Source: Candidatus Cloacimonadota bacterium
GTDB taxonomy: Bacteria > Cloacimonadota > Cloacimonadia > Cloacimonadales > GCA-2742885
Direction of reading: 5' to 3'
Assembly: GCA_002742885.1 (NCBI GenBank)
Contig: PDOO01000032.1
Coordinates: 1-64,000, forward strand
Length of the DNA stretch: 64,000 nucleotides
Shown: piece after piece, positions 24,185 through 32,233 of the stretch
Layout of the letters: each line of letters starts with the position of its first letter
Numbering within the stretch: the first letter of the stretch is position 1
Made by a program: the position numbers and the translations under genes
The notes under the pieces: generated by a model
Database searches by the model: none
The model's input: the letters and a program-made list of their open reading frames with translations, nothing else
What the model was told of the DNA's origin: nothing

Positions 24185-26686
24185 TTATTTTATTATTAAC
24201 ATCTTATTTGCGCTTGTCGTTTTAGGAGTTTTTAACTTATAGAAATATATTCCCGAACTCAACGGTTGATTATTGTCGTCTTTTCCGTTCCAATATATTT
24301 GATGATTGCCGGAACGGTTGTTTTCATTAGCCAATTGTTTTACTTTTTGACCCTTGATATTATATACCGAAATTTCGACAGGGGTTGCTTTAGGCAATGA
24401 ATAAGATATTGTCGAGCCTTGATGTCGGGATAAAATAAAAGGATTGGGATAGGAGTTTACCGATATATTATTTGGGTTATATTCGCTCGGTTCTTTTTCT
24501 GTAATATCTGAAGCTGTTATGCGAATTTTATCCAAATAAAGGCAGTTTCCGTTATCGTTAAGGGTTTGAAAACATATTTTAATGTCAGGCATATTTTGAT
24601 AATTATCCAGACTGAAAGAATATACATCTGCCCAATCATTTTCCGAAGCAGGGAAAAATCTGTTGTTTGTCGGAGCATGAGTAGCAAAATTTTCATCTGA
24701 GTTGTCCGATAGAACGGCAATGGATTCCCAAGTAACTCCGGCATCGGAAGAGATGAGTATTTCCAATTCATCGTTTTTTGCCGGAATTCTGTTGGCGTAA
24801 GCATGCATAAAACTGAGAGTAATATCTGTTTTATTCGTAAAATTAAGCAGAGGAGAAATTAATCGGTCTTTTTCGCCGATATCTTCATAAGCGTAAAAGT
24901 TTAAGCCGATTGATTTTGCTCCCGGTCCGTTTCCGTCAACAAAATAAACTCCGTCCCAAGATATGTAATCGTCTTCGCTTTCTGTTTCCCAGGCATCAAG
25001 CTGCAAAGGGATCTCAAAATCTTCAATAAAAGGAAGCGGAAGTCCGCCTGCATAAATTGCTCTTTTTTCCGTTTCATCCGTTCCGCTGTCGTTGGTTGCC
25101 GATAAGGAGATATGATACGGTTGGGCGACGGGGAAACTTATTTCGGGATTTTGGGAATGTTGATCCGTTCCGTTTAAGTATTCCGGTTCAAACTCATTTC
25201 CGTTTACCGAGAATTTCCATTCTATGGAAGTCGGAGAATTTAAGGAATTGTCATAAAGTATAATGCTTTGATCTGATTTAATGATCGAATCCTGCAAAGT
25301 AAAAGATGCAAGGGGAGCAAAGTTATCCGCAACATGGATGTAATTTTCCAGCGTTAAACTGTTTGTTCCTAATCTGTTGGTCGCGCTTAAAATAACATCG
25401 TAATCACCCGGCTCCGAATATACGATGCCTGTCGGATTTTTCAGGTTTGATTCGGTTGTTTCCGCACCGGGAAAATTCCATGTCCAATCATAAGGCGTAT
25501 ATAAGGTAAGATCCGTAAAATCAACCGGACTTCCGATATTTACATTTGTATAACTCGCTTCAAAATTTACTTCCGGTAAGTGATTGGGATAAATATTTAT
25601 TACGGCTGCTTGCCAATTGTTGAATGTTGAGGTTCTGGGATTGAGGTTATCAAGATAATAGAATCCGTTGAATAATCCGTCCCAACCCCAATTAAAGTGA
25701 AAATGATCATTTCCCTGATATCCGTCGCAGATAAAAGCATGACCGTATTCGCCCGAACCTGAATATTCCATCGGTAAATTTTGATCCAGATTCTCTTTCA
25801 GTATATTTTTCCATTCTTCTTCGGAATAATCTTCTTTATAACATATTGCTATATCATTGTTGTAATCAAAATATTGATTAAGAGCGTAAACCACGTTTTC
25901 TGTATAGGAACCTGAACCGTCAGTTCCGTAATTCATATCTACGGAGACTCCGCAATGATAACCCAATTGAGCCAAATCATCATTATAATCGGTAAGATAA
26001 TTCGGAATATTATCCCAGTTGTAAGTTGCGGCGGCAAAATTTGCCTCTTGGTAGCCGTAATTGCTGTAATAACCGTGTGAACCGGTTCCTTGAATCGGAT
26101 ATTTGTGATAATGCATTATTTGACTCATGGCGGTTGCCACGCATCCTACGGGTACATGACCGTCCACTCCGCCCGGATCTTCCGGACACATCGCATTATA
26201 GTATTTGCACTGATTCCAAAGAGATTTAACCAAAGGCTCCGCAACATCTCTGTTGCGTTCCGGAACGAAATCAGCTTGCGAATATTTTTCCCAAGCCGAA
26301 GAAATTTCAGCTGTTTTTTCTAATTTATTTGTTTCTATTTCTTCTATTTGAGCAGAATAAAAATCTAAAAATTGTCGGAGAGCCGGCGGAATAGTTTCAC
26401 CGGAAAAGCTTTGGCTTGAAGAGAATGCCAAAACAGGGAAAGCGGCATCAGAATTTGAAATAATGACGTAGCCTTTTTTATTTTCCCCGTTAAAAATATA
26501 AATTTGGTTATTCGATAAAGAAGAAAGCTCCGGGGTGTGATCCGAGGAACGAGATATATTAAGAATTTGATCCGATTCCGACAAAACATTTTTTGCCGTT
26601 TGTAAGGCTTGTTCCAAAGGTATCGGATTTGAATTGAGAATTGTTGATATTAAAATCAACAAAAATAAAAATGCTGTTTTTTTCAT
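24185..26686 (-). CDS. Secreted C10 family cysteine peptidase (streptopain-like) with PKD and FlgD-like domains
   Basis: The 833-residue protein has a signal peptide (1-19) and an inhibitory SpeB-type propeptide (about 20-145). The C10 catalytic domain follows, with the nucleophile in G-H-V-P-V-G-C-V-A-T-A-M (Cys182), the base in E-Y-G-H-A-F-I-C-D-G-Y (His316) and the H-F-N-W-G-W-D-G-L segment. Two PKD-like Ig domains follow (about 365-545, with W-x-F-P-G-A-E-T-T-E-S and W-K-F-S-V-N-G). A beta-sandwich of the MAM/jelly-roll kind (about 550-735) comes next, and a FlgD-like C-terminal domain ends N-K-M-L-I-I-K. It is an exported protease, activated by propeptide removal and probably retained at or sorted to the surface by its tail. 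It is a single gene with a GGAG site before the ATG. Confidence 0.93.
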   Translation of the reverse strand: MKKTAFLFLLILISTILNSNPIPLEQALQTAKNVLSESDQILNISRSSDHTPELSSLSNNQIYIFNGENKKGYVIISNSDAAFPVLAFSSSQSFSGETIPPALRQFLDFYSAQIEEIETNKLEKTAEISSAWEKYSQADFVPERNRDVAEPLVKSLWNQCKYYNAMCPEDPGGVDGHVPVGCVATAMSQIMHYHKYPIQGTGSHGYYSNYGYQEANFAAATYNWDNIPNYLTDYNDDLAQLGYHCGVSVDMNYGTDGSGSYTENVVYALNQYFDYNNDIAICYKEDYSEEEWKNILKENLDQNLPMEYSGSGEYGHAFICDGYQGNDHFHFNWGWDGLFNGFYYLDNLNPRTSTFNNWQAAVINIYPNHLPEVNFEASYTNVNIGSPVDFTDLTLYTPYDWTWNFPGAETTESNLKNPTGIVYSEPGDYDVILSATNRLGTNSLTLENYIHVADNFAPLASFTLQDSIIKSDQSIILYDNSLNSPTSIEWKFSVNGNEFEPEYLNGTDQHSQNPEISFPVAQPYHISLSATNDSGTDETEKRAIYAGGLPLPFIEDFEIPLQLDAWETESEDDYISWDGVYFVDGNGPGAKSIGLNFYAYEDIGEKDRLISPLLNFTNKTDITLSFMHAYANRIPAKNDELEILISSDAGVTWESIAVLSDNSDENFATHAPTNNRFFPASENDWADVYSFSLDNYQNMPDIKICFQTLNDNGNCLYLDKIRITASDITEKEPSEYNPNNISVNSYPNPFILSRHQGSTISYSLPKATPVEISVYNIKGQKVKQLANENNRSGNHQIYWNGKDDNNQPLSSGIYFYKLKTPKTTSANKMLIIK

Positions 26687-26849
26687 GTTTTCTCCAAAGT
26701 TTAAATTTAATTGAACAGATTAATTCAACGGATTTAAAACATTGATTATTTTACCCGTAATATTGTCCGGTTAATTTTTTGATACGTAAAATTTATAATT
26801 CAATATTGTTCTATAAAGTAATTAAGGATATTTGTATTTTTATCATTAC

Positions 26850-26884
26850 AATATAAAATATAAATGAAACGTAGAACATCTTGG
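26850..26884. repeat. Left copy of an imperfect direct repeat flanking the GC-rich island
   Basis: The A-T-A-T-A-A-A-A-T-A-x-A-A-A-T segment followed by GTAGAACATC recurs about 200 bases later (27050-27083), with roughly three quarters of positions matching. Confidence 0.5.
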
Positions 26885-26919
26885 ATTATAGGATTTAAAA
26901 TAAATACTGCACTTCTTTT

Positions 26920-27030
26920 AAACCGCCCCGCCGGCAAGCCGGCACCCCTCCGCAGGATGAGAATTTTAAGCCGTTTGCGCTTCGATTTCTCTCAACGCCC
27001 GGCATCTCGTCCCGGGACGGTAATTTTAAC
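26920..27030. repeat. GC-rich island with hairpins, probable degenerate interspersed repeat
   Basis: This 110-base patch is clearly GC-rich in an AT-rich genome. It has a GCCGG/CCGGC hairpin (26930-26943, loop CAAG), a C-A-C-C-C-C-T-C-C box with a decayed partner before A-A-T-T-T-T-A-A, and a perfect palindrome CGTCCCGGGACG (27008-27019). It resembles the GC-rich hairpin repeats scattered through many FCB-group genomes. The 504-base gap that contains it (26687-27190) otherwise holds only AT-rich sequence and the terminator at 27134. Confidence 0.55.
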
Positions 27031-27049
27031 CTTTTTTTATAATTACAAC

Positions 27050-27083
27050 ATATAAAATACAAATAAGATGTAAAATATCCCGA
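27050..27083. repeat. Right copy of the imperfect direct repeat
   Basis: This segment parallels 26850-26884 (A-T-A-T-A-A-A-A-T-A-C-A-A-A-T, then a GTA-AAATAT stretch). The two copies bracket the GC-rich island. Confidence 0.5.
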
Positions 27084-27133
27084 TCAAGAATTTATGCTTC
27101 CGACATTATAAAAACATTGTCAGGATAACATAT

Positions 27134-27161
27134 AAAAAAATCCCCGACTTTTGCCGGGGAT
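27134..27161 (-). terminator. Terminator of the 2-oxoacid:ferredoxin oxidoreductase operon
   Basis: On the minus strand an ATCCCCG/CGGGGAT stem with a CAAAAGT-type loop is followed by a T7 run. It lies about 30 bases after the gamma subunit stop. Confidence 0.87.
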
Positions 27162-27190
27162 GAATAATGTTTTTTATACCGTGAATAAAA

Positions 27191-27727
27191 TCAGGAAACC
27201 AATTCCATTCCTTTTTTAATTGCAGTAAGGTTCATGGCGAGGAGTTCAGGATTTTTCTTTGCAAGGAAAGAGGTCAAATCCGATTCTATCGTTTCATATT
27301 TGATGACTCCGGTTTTACCGATAATCATACCGATGGCAATCATATTAACAACTCTCGGACTTCCTATTTCTTTAGCCAAAGTATTCATGGGAGCTGCAAC
27401 AACGTCAACGCCTTCTCTTTTTACGCCGTGAGGACACATATCTGTATTATAAATAATAAGACCATTTTCGACCATATCCGGAGCGAATTTATCTATGGAC
27501 GGTTGGTTTAATGCAACCAAAATATTGGGAAAAGTTACGAGAGGAGAAGCTATGGGAGAATCGGCAATAACAACTGAAACGTTTGCTGTTCCTCCGCGCA
27601 TTTCCGGACCGTAAGAAGGAAGCCATGAAACTTCTTTTCCTTCTTTCATTCCCGCTTTAGCCAAGAATTTTCCTATTGTAAGCGATCCTTGTCCTCCGAA
27701 GCCGGAGCAAATCAATTCGTATTTCAT
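27191..27727 (-). CDS. 2-oxoacid:ferredoxin oxidoreductase gamma subunit
   Basis: The 178-residue protein belongs to the gamma (catalytic) domain family: C-S-G-F-G-G-Q-G-S-L-T-I-G-K near the N terminus, S-W-L-P-S-Y-G-P-E-M-R-G-G-T-A-N and the A-L-N-Q-P-S-I segment are diagnostic. It is the small subunit that completes the four-subunit enzyme oxidising a 2-oxoacid to acyl-CoA with reduction of ferredoxin. Its ATG overlaps the beta stop by one base. It is last in the delta-alpha-beta-gamma operon. Substrate choice (branched-chain vs 2-oxoglutarate) cannot be set from this subunit. Confidence 0.93.
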   Translation of the reverse strand: MKYELICSGFGGQGSLTIGKFLAKAGMKEGKEVSWLPSYGPEMRGGTANVSVVIADSPIASPLVTFPNILVALNQPSIDKFAPDMVENGLIIYNTDMCPHGVKREGVDVVAAPMNTLAKEIGSPRVVNMIAIGMIIGKTGVIKYETIESDLTSFLAKKNPELLAMNLTAIKKGMELVS

Positions 27728-28479
27728 TATTTTGCCTCCTCAACCGATCTGTCGCGGAAATTACCTAATTTGAAGAAAGGCAACATTTTTTCTCTTGCCC
27801 AATTTTTTGATTCAACCGGATCAAGTCCCCAGTTTGTCGGACAGGTTGAGATAAATTCAATGAAAGTAAATCCTCTTCCTTCTTTATTATATTGCAAAGC
27901 TTTTTTTACTGCTTTTTTGGCTTTCAGAATTTCAGCCGGAGAAAGCAAAGAAACTCTTTCAATAAAATAAGGGGCTCTCAAAGTGCTGAGAAGTTCGCAA
28001 ACTTGGATAGGATAACCTATATCGTCGGCATCTCTTCCGTAAGGAGAAGTGGAAGTTTTCATGCCGGGTAAAGTTGTCGGAGCCATTTGTCCTCCTGTCA
28101 TGCCGTAGATGGCGTTATTTACGAAGAAAGTGGTAATGTTTTCTCCTCTGTTGGCGGCGTGAACGATTTCGGCTGTACCGATGGCAGCCAAGTCTCCGTC
28201 TCCCTGATAAGTGAAAACATGCATATCGGGTCTGGCTCTTTTCATTCCTGTAGCAACTGCCGGCGCTCTTCCGTGAGCAGCTTCTGCCATATCGCAATTA
28301 AAAAATTTATAAGCAAATACTGAACATCCGACGGGAGCAACACCCATCATATTGTTTCTCATTTCCAATTCGTCCATACATTCGGCAATCAAGCGATGAG
28401 CTACTCCGTGAAGACAGCCGGGACAATAGGTAAACTGAACGTCGGTTAACGACTCGGGTCTTTTTGCTATAACCTGCAT
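27727..28479 (-). CDS. 2-oxoacid:ferredoxin oxidoreductase beta subunit (thiamine diphosphate-binding)
   Basis: The 250-residue subunit binds thiamine diphosphate through G-D-G-D-L-A-A-I-G followed by N-N-A-I-Y-G-M-T-G-G-Q. An F-T-Y-C-P-G-C-L-H-G stretch lies near the N terminus, and A-P-T-T-L-P-G-M-K-T-S-T-S-P-Y-G-R follows the TPP motif, as in the VorA/KorB family. It carries no ferredoxin domain. It pairs with the alpha subunit, which is 9 bases upstream. Confidence 0.94.
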   Translation of the reverse strand: MQVIAKRPESLTDVQFTYCPGCLHGVAHRLIAECMDELEMRNNMMGVAPVGCSVFAYKFFNCDMAEAAHGRAPAVATGMKRARPDMHVFTYQGDGDLAAIGTAEIVHAANRGENITTFFVNNAIYGMTGGQMAPTTLPGMKTSTSPYGRDADDIGYPIQVCELLSTLRAPYFIERVSLLSPAEILKAKKAVKKALQYNKEGRGFTFIEFISTCPTNWGLDPVESKNWAREKMLPFFKLGNFRDRSVEEAK

Positions 28480-28488
28480 TATTCCTCC

Positions 28489-29571
28489 CTATAAATATTG
28501 TTCTATCTTGGCTTTTACTTCCTCGGGCGTAAAAATTATTCCGCCTACTTTTCCGAGGAATTCGACATCAGCTTTACCGTTTACGGCAATTTTAACGTCT
28601 TCAAGCATTTGACCGAGATTCAATTCAAAAACGACAACTTTTTTGATTTTATCGGTTACGGCTTTTCTGACGGCATTGTAAGGATAAGGCCAAACAGTAA
28701 TCGGACGGATAAGACCGACTTTATGACCTTCGGCGTTCAATTGATCAACTGCTGATTTTACGATTCTGGAAGCTGTTCCGAAAGCAACACAAAGAATTTC
28801 GTTATCTTCTTTGATACAATATTCTTCATGGCGAGTTTCTTTTTCTTCTATTAATTTGTATTTTTCGCTGAGAGAGATAACGTGTTTTTCCAAAACATTG
28901 GGATCTATTTCCAAAGAGTTAACTTCATGATGATGATGTTTTTCTCCGTCTTCGTTAGGTCTCATGCACCAATCATGATGTTTATGGTCTTGAGTCGATA
29001 TTTCTTCATCGGACATTGTTTTTTTAAATTCAACCGGTTCCATCATTTGTCCCAACATACCGTCTGACAGAATCATTACCGGAATTCTGTATTGATCAGC
29101 TAAATCAAACGATAATTGAGCCATATCGGCAAATTCCTGAACAGTGCTCGGAGCCATAACTATGGTATGATAATCTCCGTGACCTCCGCCTTTGGTAGCC
29201 TGAAAGTAATCGCCTTGAGCAGGTTGAATATCGCCGAGACCCGGTCCTCCGCGCTGCACGTTTACGATTACCGCCGGAAGATTGGCTCCGGCAATATAAG
29301 AAACGCCTTCCATTTTCAAAGATATTCCCGGAGAAGATGAAGATGTCATCACTCTTTTTCCGCATCCTGCCGCTCCGTAAACCATGTTAATTGCTGCAAC
29401 TTCGCTTTCAGCCTGCAAAAAAGTTCCGTTTACTTTGGGTAATTGGCGAGACATGTATTCGATTAATTCGCTTTGAGGCGTTATCGGATATGCAAAATAT
29501 AAACGACATCCTGCTCTTATAGCAGCTTCAGCAACAGCTTCATTTCCTTTCATTAAGACTTTTTCAGCCAT
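28489..29571 (-). CDS. vorB: 2-oxoacid:ferredoxin oxidoreductase alpha subunit (VorB-like) with a His-rich loop
   Basis: The 360-residue subunit starts M-A-E-K-V-L-M-K-G-N-E-A-V-A-E-A-A-I-R-A-G and has Y-P-I-T-P-Q-S-E, Q-A-E-S-E-V-A-A-I-N-M-V and R-G-G-P-G-L-G-D-I-Q-P-A-Q-G-D. This layout is closest to the branched-chain (VorB) group. The linker between the PP-like domain and the C-terminal domain is unusually rich in histidine (D-H-K-H-H-D-W and K-H-H-H-H-E, about residues 195-220), where relatives have neutral or basic residues. The operon order is delta-alpha-beta-gamma. In an anaerobe the enzyme would degrade branched-chain amino acids, or run in reverse for synthesis. Confidence 0.9.
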   Translation of the reverse strand: MAEKVLMKGNEAVAEAAIRAGCRLYFAYPITPQSELIEYMSRQLPKVNGTFLQAESEVAAINMVYGAAGCGKRVMTSSSSPGISLKMEGVSYIAGANLPAVIVNVQRGGPGLGDIQPAQGDYFQATKGGGHGDYHTIVMAPSTVQEFADMAQLSFDLADQYRIPVMILSDGMLGQMMEPVEFKKTMSDEEISTQDHKHHDWCMRPNEDGEKHHHHEVNSLEIDPNVLEKHVISLSEKYKLIEEKETRHEEYCIKEDNEILCVAFGTASRIVKSAVDQLNAEGHKVGLIRPITVWPYPYNAVRKAVTDKIKKVVVFELNLGQMLEDVKIAVNGKADVEFLGKVGGIIFTPEEVKAKIEQYL

Positions 29572-29583
29572 ATCATCCTCCTT

Positions 29584-29787
29584 TTATTTCTCAACTGTAA
29601 TGGCAACGTCCGGACATGTTGCATAGCACATTCTGCATGCAATACATGAATCCTGATCAAAACATTCAGCAAAATGATAACCTCTTTCGTTAATATCTTC
29701 GCTGAAACGTATAATTTTCTTGGGGCATGCTTGGATGCAAAGTCCGCATCCCTTGCAATAATAAGAGTTTACTGTCATTCTTGCCAT
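29584..29787 (-). CDS. 2-oxoacid:ferredoxin oxidoreductase delta subunit (2x[4Fe-4S] ferredoxin)
   Basis: The 67-residue protein has two complete cluster motifs: C-K-G-C-G-L-C-I-Q-A-C-P and C-I-A-C-R-M-C-Y-A-T-C-P. It is the electron-carrying subunit that passes electrons to free ferredoxin. It is first in the operon, 12 bases before the alpha subunit, and has a GGAG-type ribosome site. Confidence 0.94.
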   Translation of the reverse strand: MARMTVNSYYCKGCGLCIQACPKKIIRFSEDINERGYHFAECFDQDSCIACRMCYATCPDVAITVEK

Positions 29788-29895
29788 TTCTGTCTCCTTT
29801 CTTTATAAGTTTTTTATTATTTTTAACCGTGTTTCAATATTTACCTTAAATATTGTCAACTTATCTTTTAAATTTGTTAAAATATTCGGCGAAAA

Positions 29896-30618
29896 TTATT
29901 TTTTTTCATCAACATCGTTTTTCGGAATATCATTATGCTCCGTTTCTTCGTTTTTTGATCTTTTAAGCAATTCCTTTTCAACCGTCTTCAAAAAAGCATT
30001 TTTCATTATGAAATAATATGTTCCGAAAGATATATTTATAAATGCGGTTAAGCAGCTTACGGCGAATAATCTGAGGGAAGAATCTCCGAAAATTTCTAAA
30101 CTTACAACAGACCACCATAAACTCGCGCTGTACATGATTAAAACAAAAATAAAAATAAATTTTTTCTTGGAACTGACAAGCTGTTCCGATAAATTTCTTG
30201 CTGATGCAAGATCCGTATTTTCATGAATTAAGATATGAACGGTAAAAAAATTTTTTAAAGCAAACTGTATTGCCGGGAAGACCAGAAGAAAAATTCTGTA
30301 CGTAAAATTAAAAAAATACCAAACTCCGAAATAAAGCAAATCCGGAAGACGTTTAAAAACTCGAGCAATGTATTTCCAGTTCAAATCATGGTATATCCAA
30401 GCTGAACCGGTTCCGCAGTAAGTAAACCAAGACACCAAAACAGATATTAAACCGAGAAACATCAATTTGGGGTTATACGTTGATCCGTCGAATTGAATCA
30501 AAGCTTTATTGACAGCGATATTAACCGAAAAATTCAACAAAACGATCATGGAATAGAAAATCAGGTTCTTTTTTATAAGTTTCAGACTTATTCTGAAAAT
30601 AATTGCCGCATCTTTCAT
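29896..30618 (-). CDS. Multi-pass inner-membrane protein of unknown function
   Basis: The 240-residue product has about five or six hydrophobic helices (roughly residues 15-35, 50-70, 90-120, 150-170, 180-205) with a charged, Glu/Lys/Asp-rich cytoplasmic tail. No enzymatic motif was recognised. The ATG at 30618 is preferred to a TTG two codons upstream because of its spacing from AAGG. It lies between vorDABC and mutM on the same strand, but gaps of about 90-110 bases on each side suggest separate transcription. Confidence 0.75.
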   Translation of the reverse strand: MKDAAIIFRISLKLIKKNLIFYSMIVLLNFSVNIAVNKALIQFDGSTYNPKLMFLGLISVLVSWFTYCGTGSAWIYHDLNWKYIARVFKRLPDLLYFGVWYFFNFTYRIFLLVFPAIQFALKNFFTVHILIHENTDLASARNLSEQLVSSKKKFIFIFVLIMYSASLWWSVVSLEIFGDSSLRLFAVSCLTAFINISFGTYYFIMKNAFLKTVEKELLKRSKNEETEHNDIPKNDVDEKK

Positions 30619-30714
30619 AATCAAAGCCTTAATAATTTTATCCGTTTAACAGGTCATTTTTATTCTGCAAAAAGAAAATTTTACTGATTTATGTCAAATT
30701 TTAAAAAGATAAAT

Positions 30715-31512
30715 TTATTTTTGACATTCCGGGCAGAAATAAGTGGAACGTCCGGCTTGTTTTATTTTGCTTATTTTATGGTTTTTCGGGCAAAAGTTTT
30801 TTTGATAAACCCGTAAGAAATTTTGGAAATTTCCTTTTTTCTCATCTACTCTGGCATAATCGGAAATGGTTGTTCCGTTTTCTCGGACGGCTTCTTTTAA
30901 GACTTCTTTGGTTTTTTCCGTTATTTTTTGCAGTTCATTTGTTTTTAGAGAATCGGCTTTTTTTTCAGGAGATATTCCGGCTCGATAGAGTAATTCGCAA
31001 ACATAGATATTGCCCAGTCCGGCAACCGTTTTTTGCTCAAGCAACACATTTTTTATCGGAGCTTTGCGTCTTTTCAGTTTATCTTTCAAATATGAAACAT
31101 TAAATTCGTCCGACAAAGGTTCCGCGCCTATTCGGGCAAAAAATTCTTCTGTATTTTTGTCGGAAATAATATCTATTTTCCCGAAAGTTCTGATGTCGTC
31201 AAAAACGATATGCCCGGATTTTTCGTAATCAAAGACAGATCTCGCATGTTTGCGATTTTGACTTAAATTTTCTTCGTAGATAATTTTTCCGGTCATGCGT
31301 AAATGTATGATGATTGAAAAATTCCGGTTTGTTTCAAAAACGATATATTTTCCTCTGCGGACGACTTTCTCGATCAAAAAAGGAAATTTCAACAAGGACT
31401 CCGGATCGCGCGCCGTGCCGGGTCGCAATTCTTTCAGGCTAATGATATTTCGGGGCGGAAGAATTTTATTTAATTCATCTGTAATGGTTTGCACTTCGGG
31501 TAATTCAGGCAT
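30715..31512 (-). CDS. mutM: Formamidopyrimidine-DNA glycosylase with a variant zinc finger
   Basis: MutM removes 8-oxoguanine and ring-opened purines and nicks the abasic site. The 265-residue protein has the catalytic P-E-L-P-E-V start (Pro1 after Met removal, Glu2), the R-R-G-K-Y-I-V-F lysine, a helix-two-turn-helix region with G-L-G-N-I-Y-V-C-E and a C-terminal zinc finger ending G-R-S-T-Y-F-C-P-E-C-Q. The first half of the finger reads F-C-P-K-N-H instead of C-x-x-C, so one ligand is missing or replaced by His with altered spacing. It overlaps the Fur-type gene by 8 bases, tying oxidative base repair to a peroxide- or iron-type regulator. Confidence 0.93.
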   Translation of the reverse strand: MPELPEVQTITDELNKILPPRNIISLKELRPGTARDPESLLKFPFLIEKVVRRGKYIVFETNRNFSIIIHLRMTGKIIYEENLSQNRKHARSVFDYEKSGHIVFDDIRTFGKIDIISDKNTEEFFARIGAEPLSDEFNVSYLKDKLKRRKAPIKNVLLEQKTVAGLGNIYVCELLYRAGISPEKKADSLKTNELQKITEKTKEVLKEAVRENGTTISDYARVDEKKGNFQNFLRVYQKNFCPKNHKISKIKQAGRSTYFCPECQK

Positions 31513-31924
31513 TTTTTGTGTCCTCCGACAAACATGAAGAGCAAATTCCTTTCAGGTTAATATGATGTTCGGTAATTTTATTGCCTTCTATTATTTTATT
31601 TTCCATAAAATTGAAACGTTGCTCTACATCAATTATTTTATCGCAAACAAGGCATTTGAAATGAGCATGAGGCATTCTGTTGTATTCATACCTCAATTCA
31701 TTTTCAAATACGGAAACAGTTTTAATCATACCTTTTTCCGAAAGAATTTTAAGCGTATTGTAAACGGTTGTCTTGGAAAGAGACGGCATTTCCGGCAACA
31801 ATAACTTATATATATTATCGGCAGTAGGATGTATTCTGTCCTGTTCAAGAATTTGAAGAATTTTTATTCTTTGTTGAGATGCCTGCAAGCCTTTATCTTT
31901 CAGCATTTGTCTGAAATTAAGCAT
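31505..31924 (-). CDS. Fur-family regulator, PerR-like
   Basis: The 139-residue protein has the winged-helix DNA-binding domain (Q-R-I-K-I-L-Q-I-L, then T-T-V-Y-N-T-L-K-I-L), the H-P-T-A-D-N-I-Y helix and the metal-site strand R-Y-E-Y-N-R-M-P-H-A-H-F. A structural zinc site is formed by C-L-V-C and C-S-S-C. The two C-x-x-C pairs and the overall pattern resemble PerR. However, the strand residue that is Asp85 in B. subtilis PerR is Glu here, as in iron-sensing Fur. It is transcribed with mutM. A PerR box lies 22 bases upstream of the ATG, so it probably represses itself. Confidence 0.9.
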   Translation of the reverse strand: MLNFRQMLKDKGLQASQQRIKILQILEQDRIHPTADNIYKLLLPEMPSLSKTTVYNTLKILSEKGMIKTVSVFENELRYEYNRMPHAHFKCLVCDKIIDVEQRFNFMENKIIEGNKITEHHINLKGICSSCLSEDTKNA

Positions 31925-31945
31925 ATCTTATACTCCGTTATAAAT

Positions 31946-31960
31946 TTATAATCATTACAA
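31946..31960. promoter_or_regulatory. PerR-box-like operator of the Fur-family gene
   Basis: The 7-1-7 inverted repeat TTATAAT-C-ATTACAA matches the Bacillus PerR/Fur consensus TTATAATNATTATAA at all but one defined position. It lies in the promoter region of the PerR-like gene, fitting autoregulation. Confidence 0.75.
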
Positions 31961-32233
31961 AAGAAAAATCGAAACAATCTGTCAATGTTTTTATGGATAA
32001 GCAACAATTAAAGTTAATAAAATAAGAGAAAAAGAAGTGAGTTGCCGAAACATTGTGCAATTGATTGCAGATGGTATTATGAAAAAGATCAAAAATATAA
32101 AACAGAAATCAAATCAATATAATCAGACCGGACTGACTAAATTTTCCGGACAGCTTTCTGCAGTTTCATTTATTGCGGAAAAATAAGCTTTGCATCAAAT
32201 CGAATTATTCTTTGCAGATTGTCGGTAACGAAA
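31961..32233. other. Non-coding gap between the PerR-like gene and prepilin peptidase
   Basis: The gap between the two genes (309 bases including the PerR box) shows no supported gene. A 35-codon plus-strand ORF (32079-32186) has no good ribosome site. TCCGGACAG near 32144 is preceded by a GACCGGACTG block, but no clean hairpin with a T-run is present. Confidence 0.4.

Noticed and set aside
26864-27055. 63-codon plus-strand ORF across the GC-rich island
   Set aside because: The frame exists only because the island lacks stops; the hairpins and repeats explain it better, and there is no ribosome site.
32079-32186. 35-codon plus-strand ORF in the gap before pilD
   Set aside because: No good ribosome site, no recognised motif and no neighbours on that strand.
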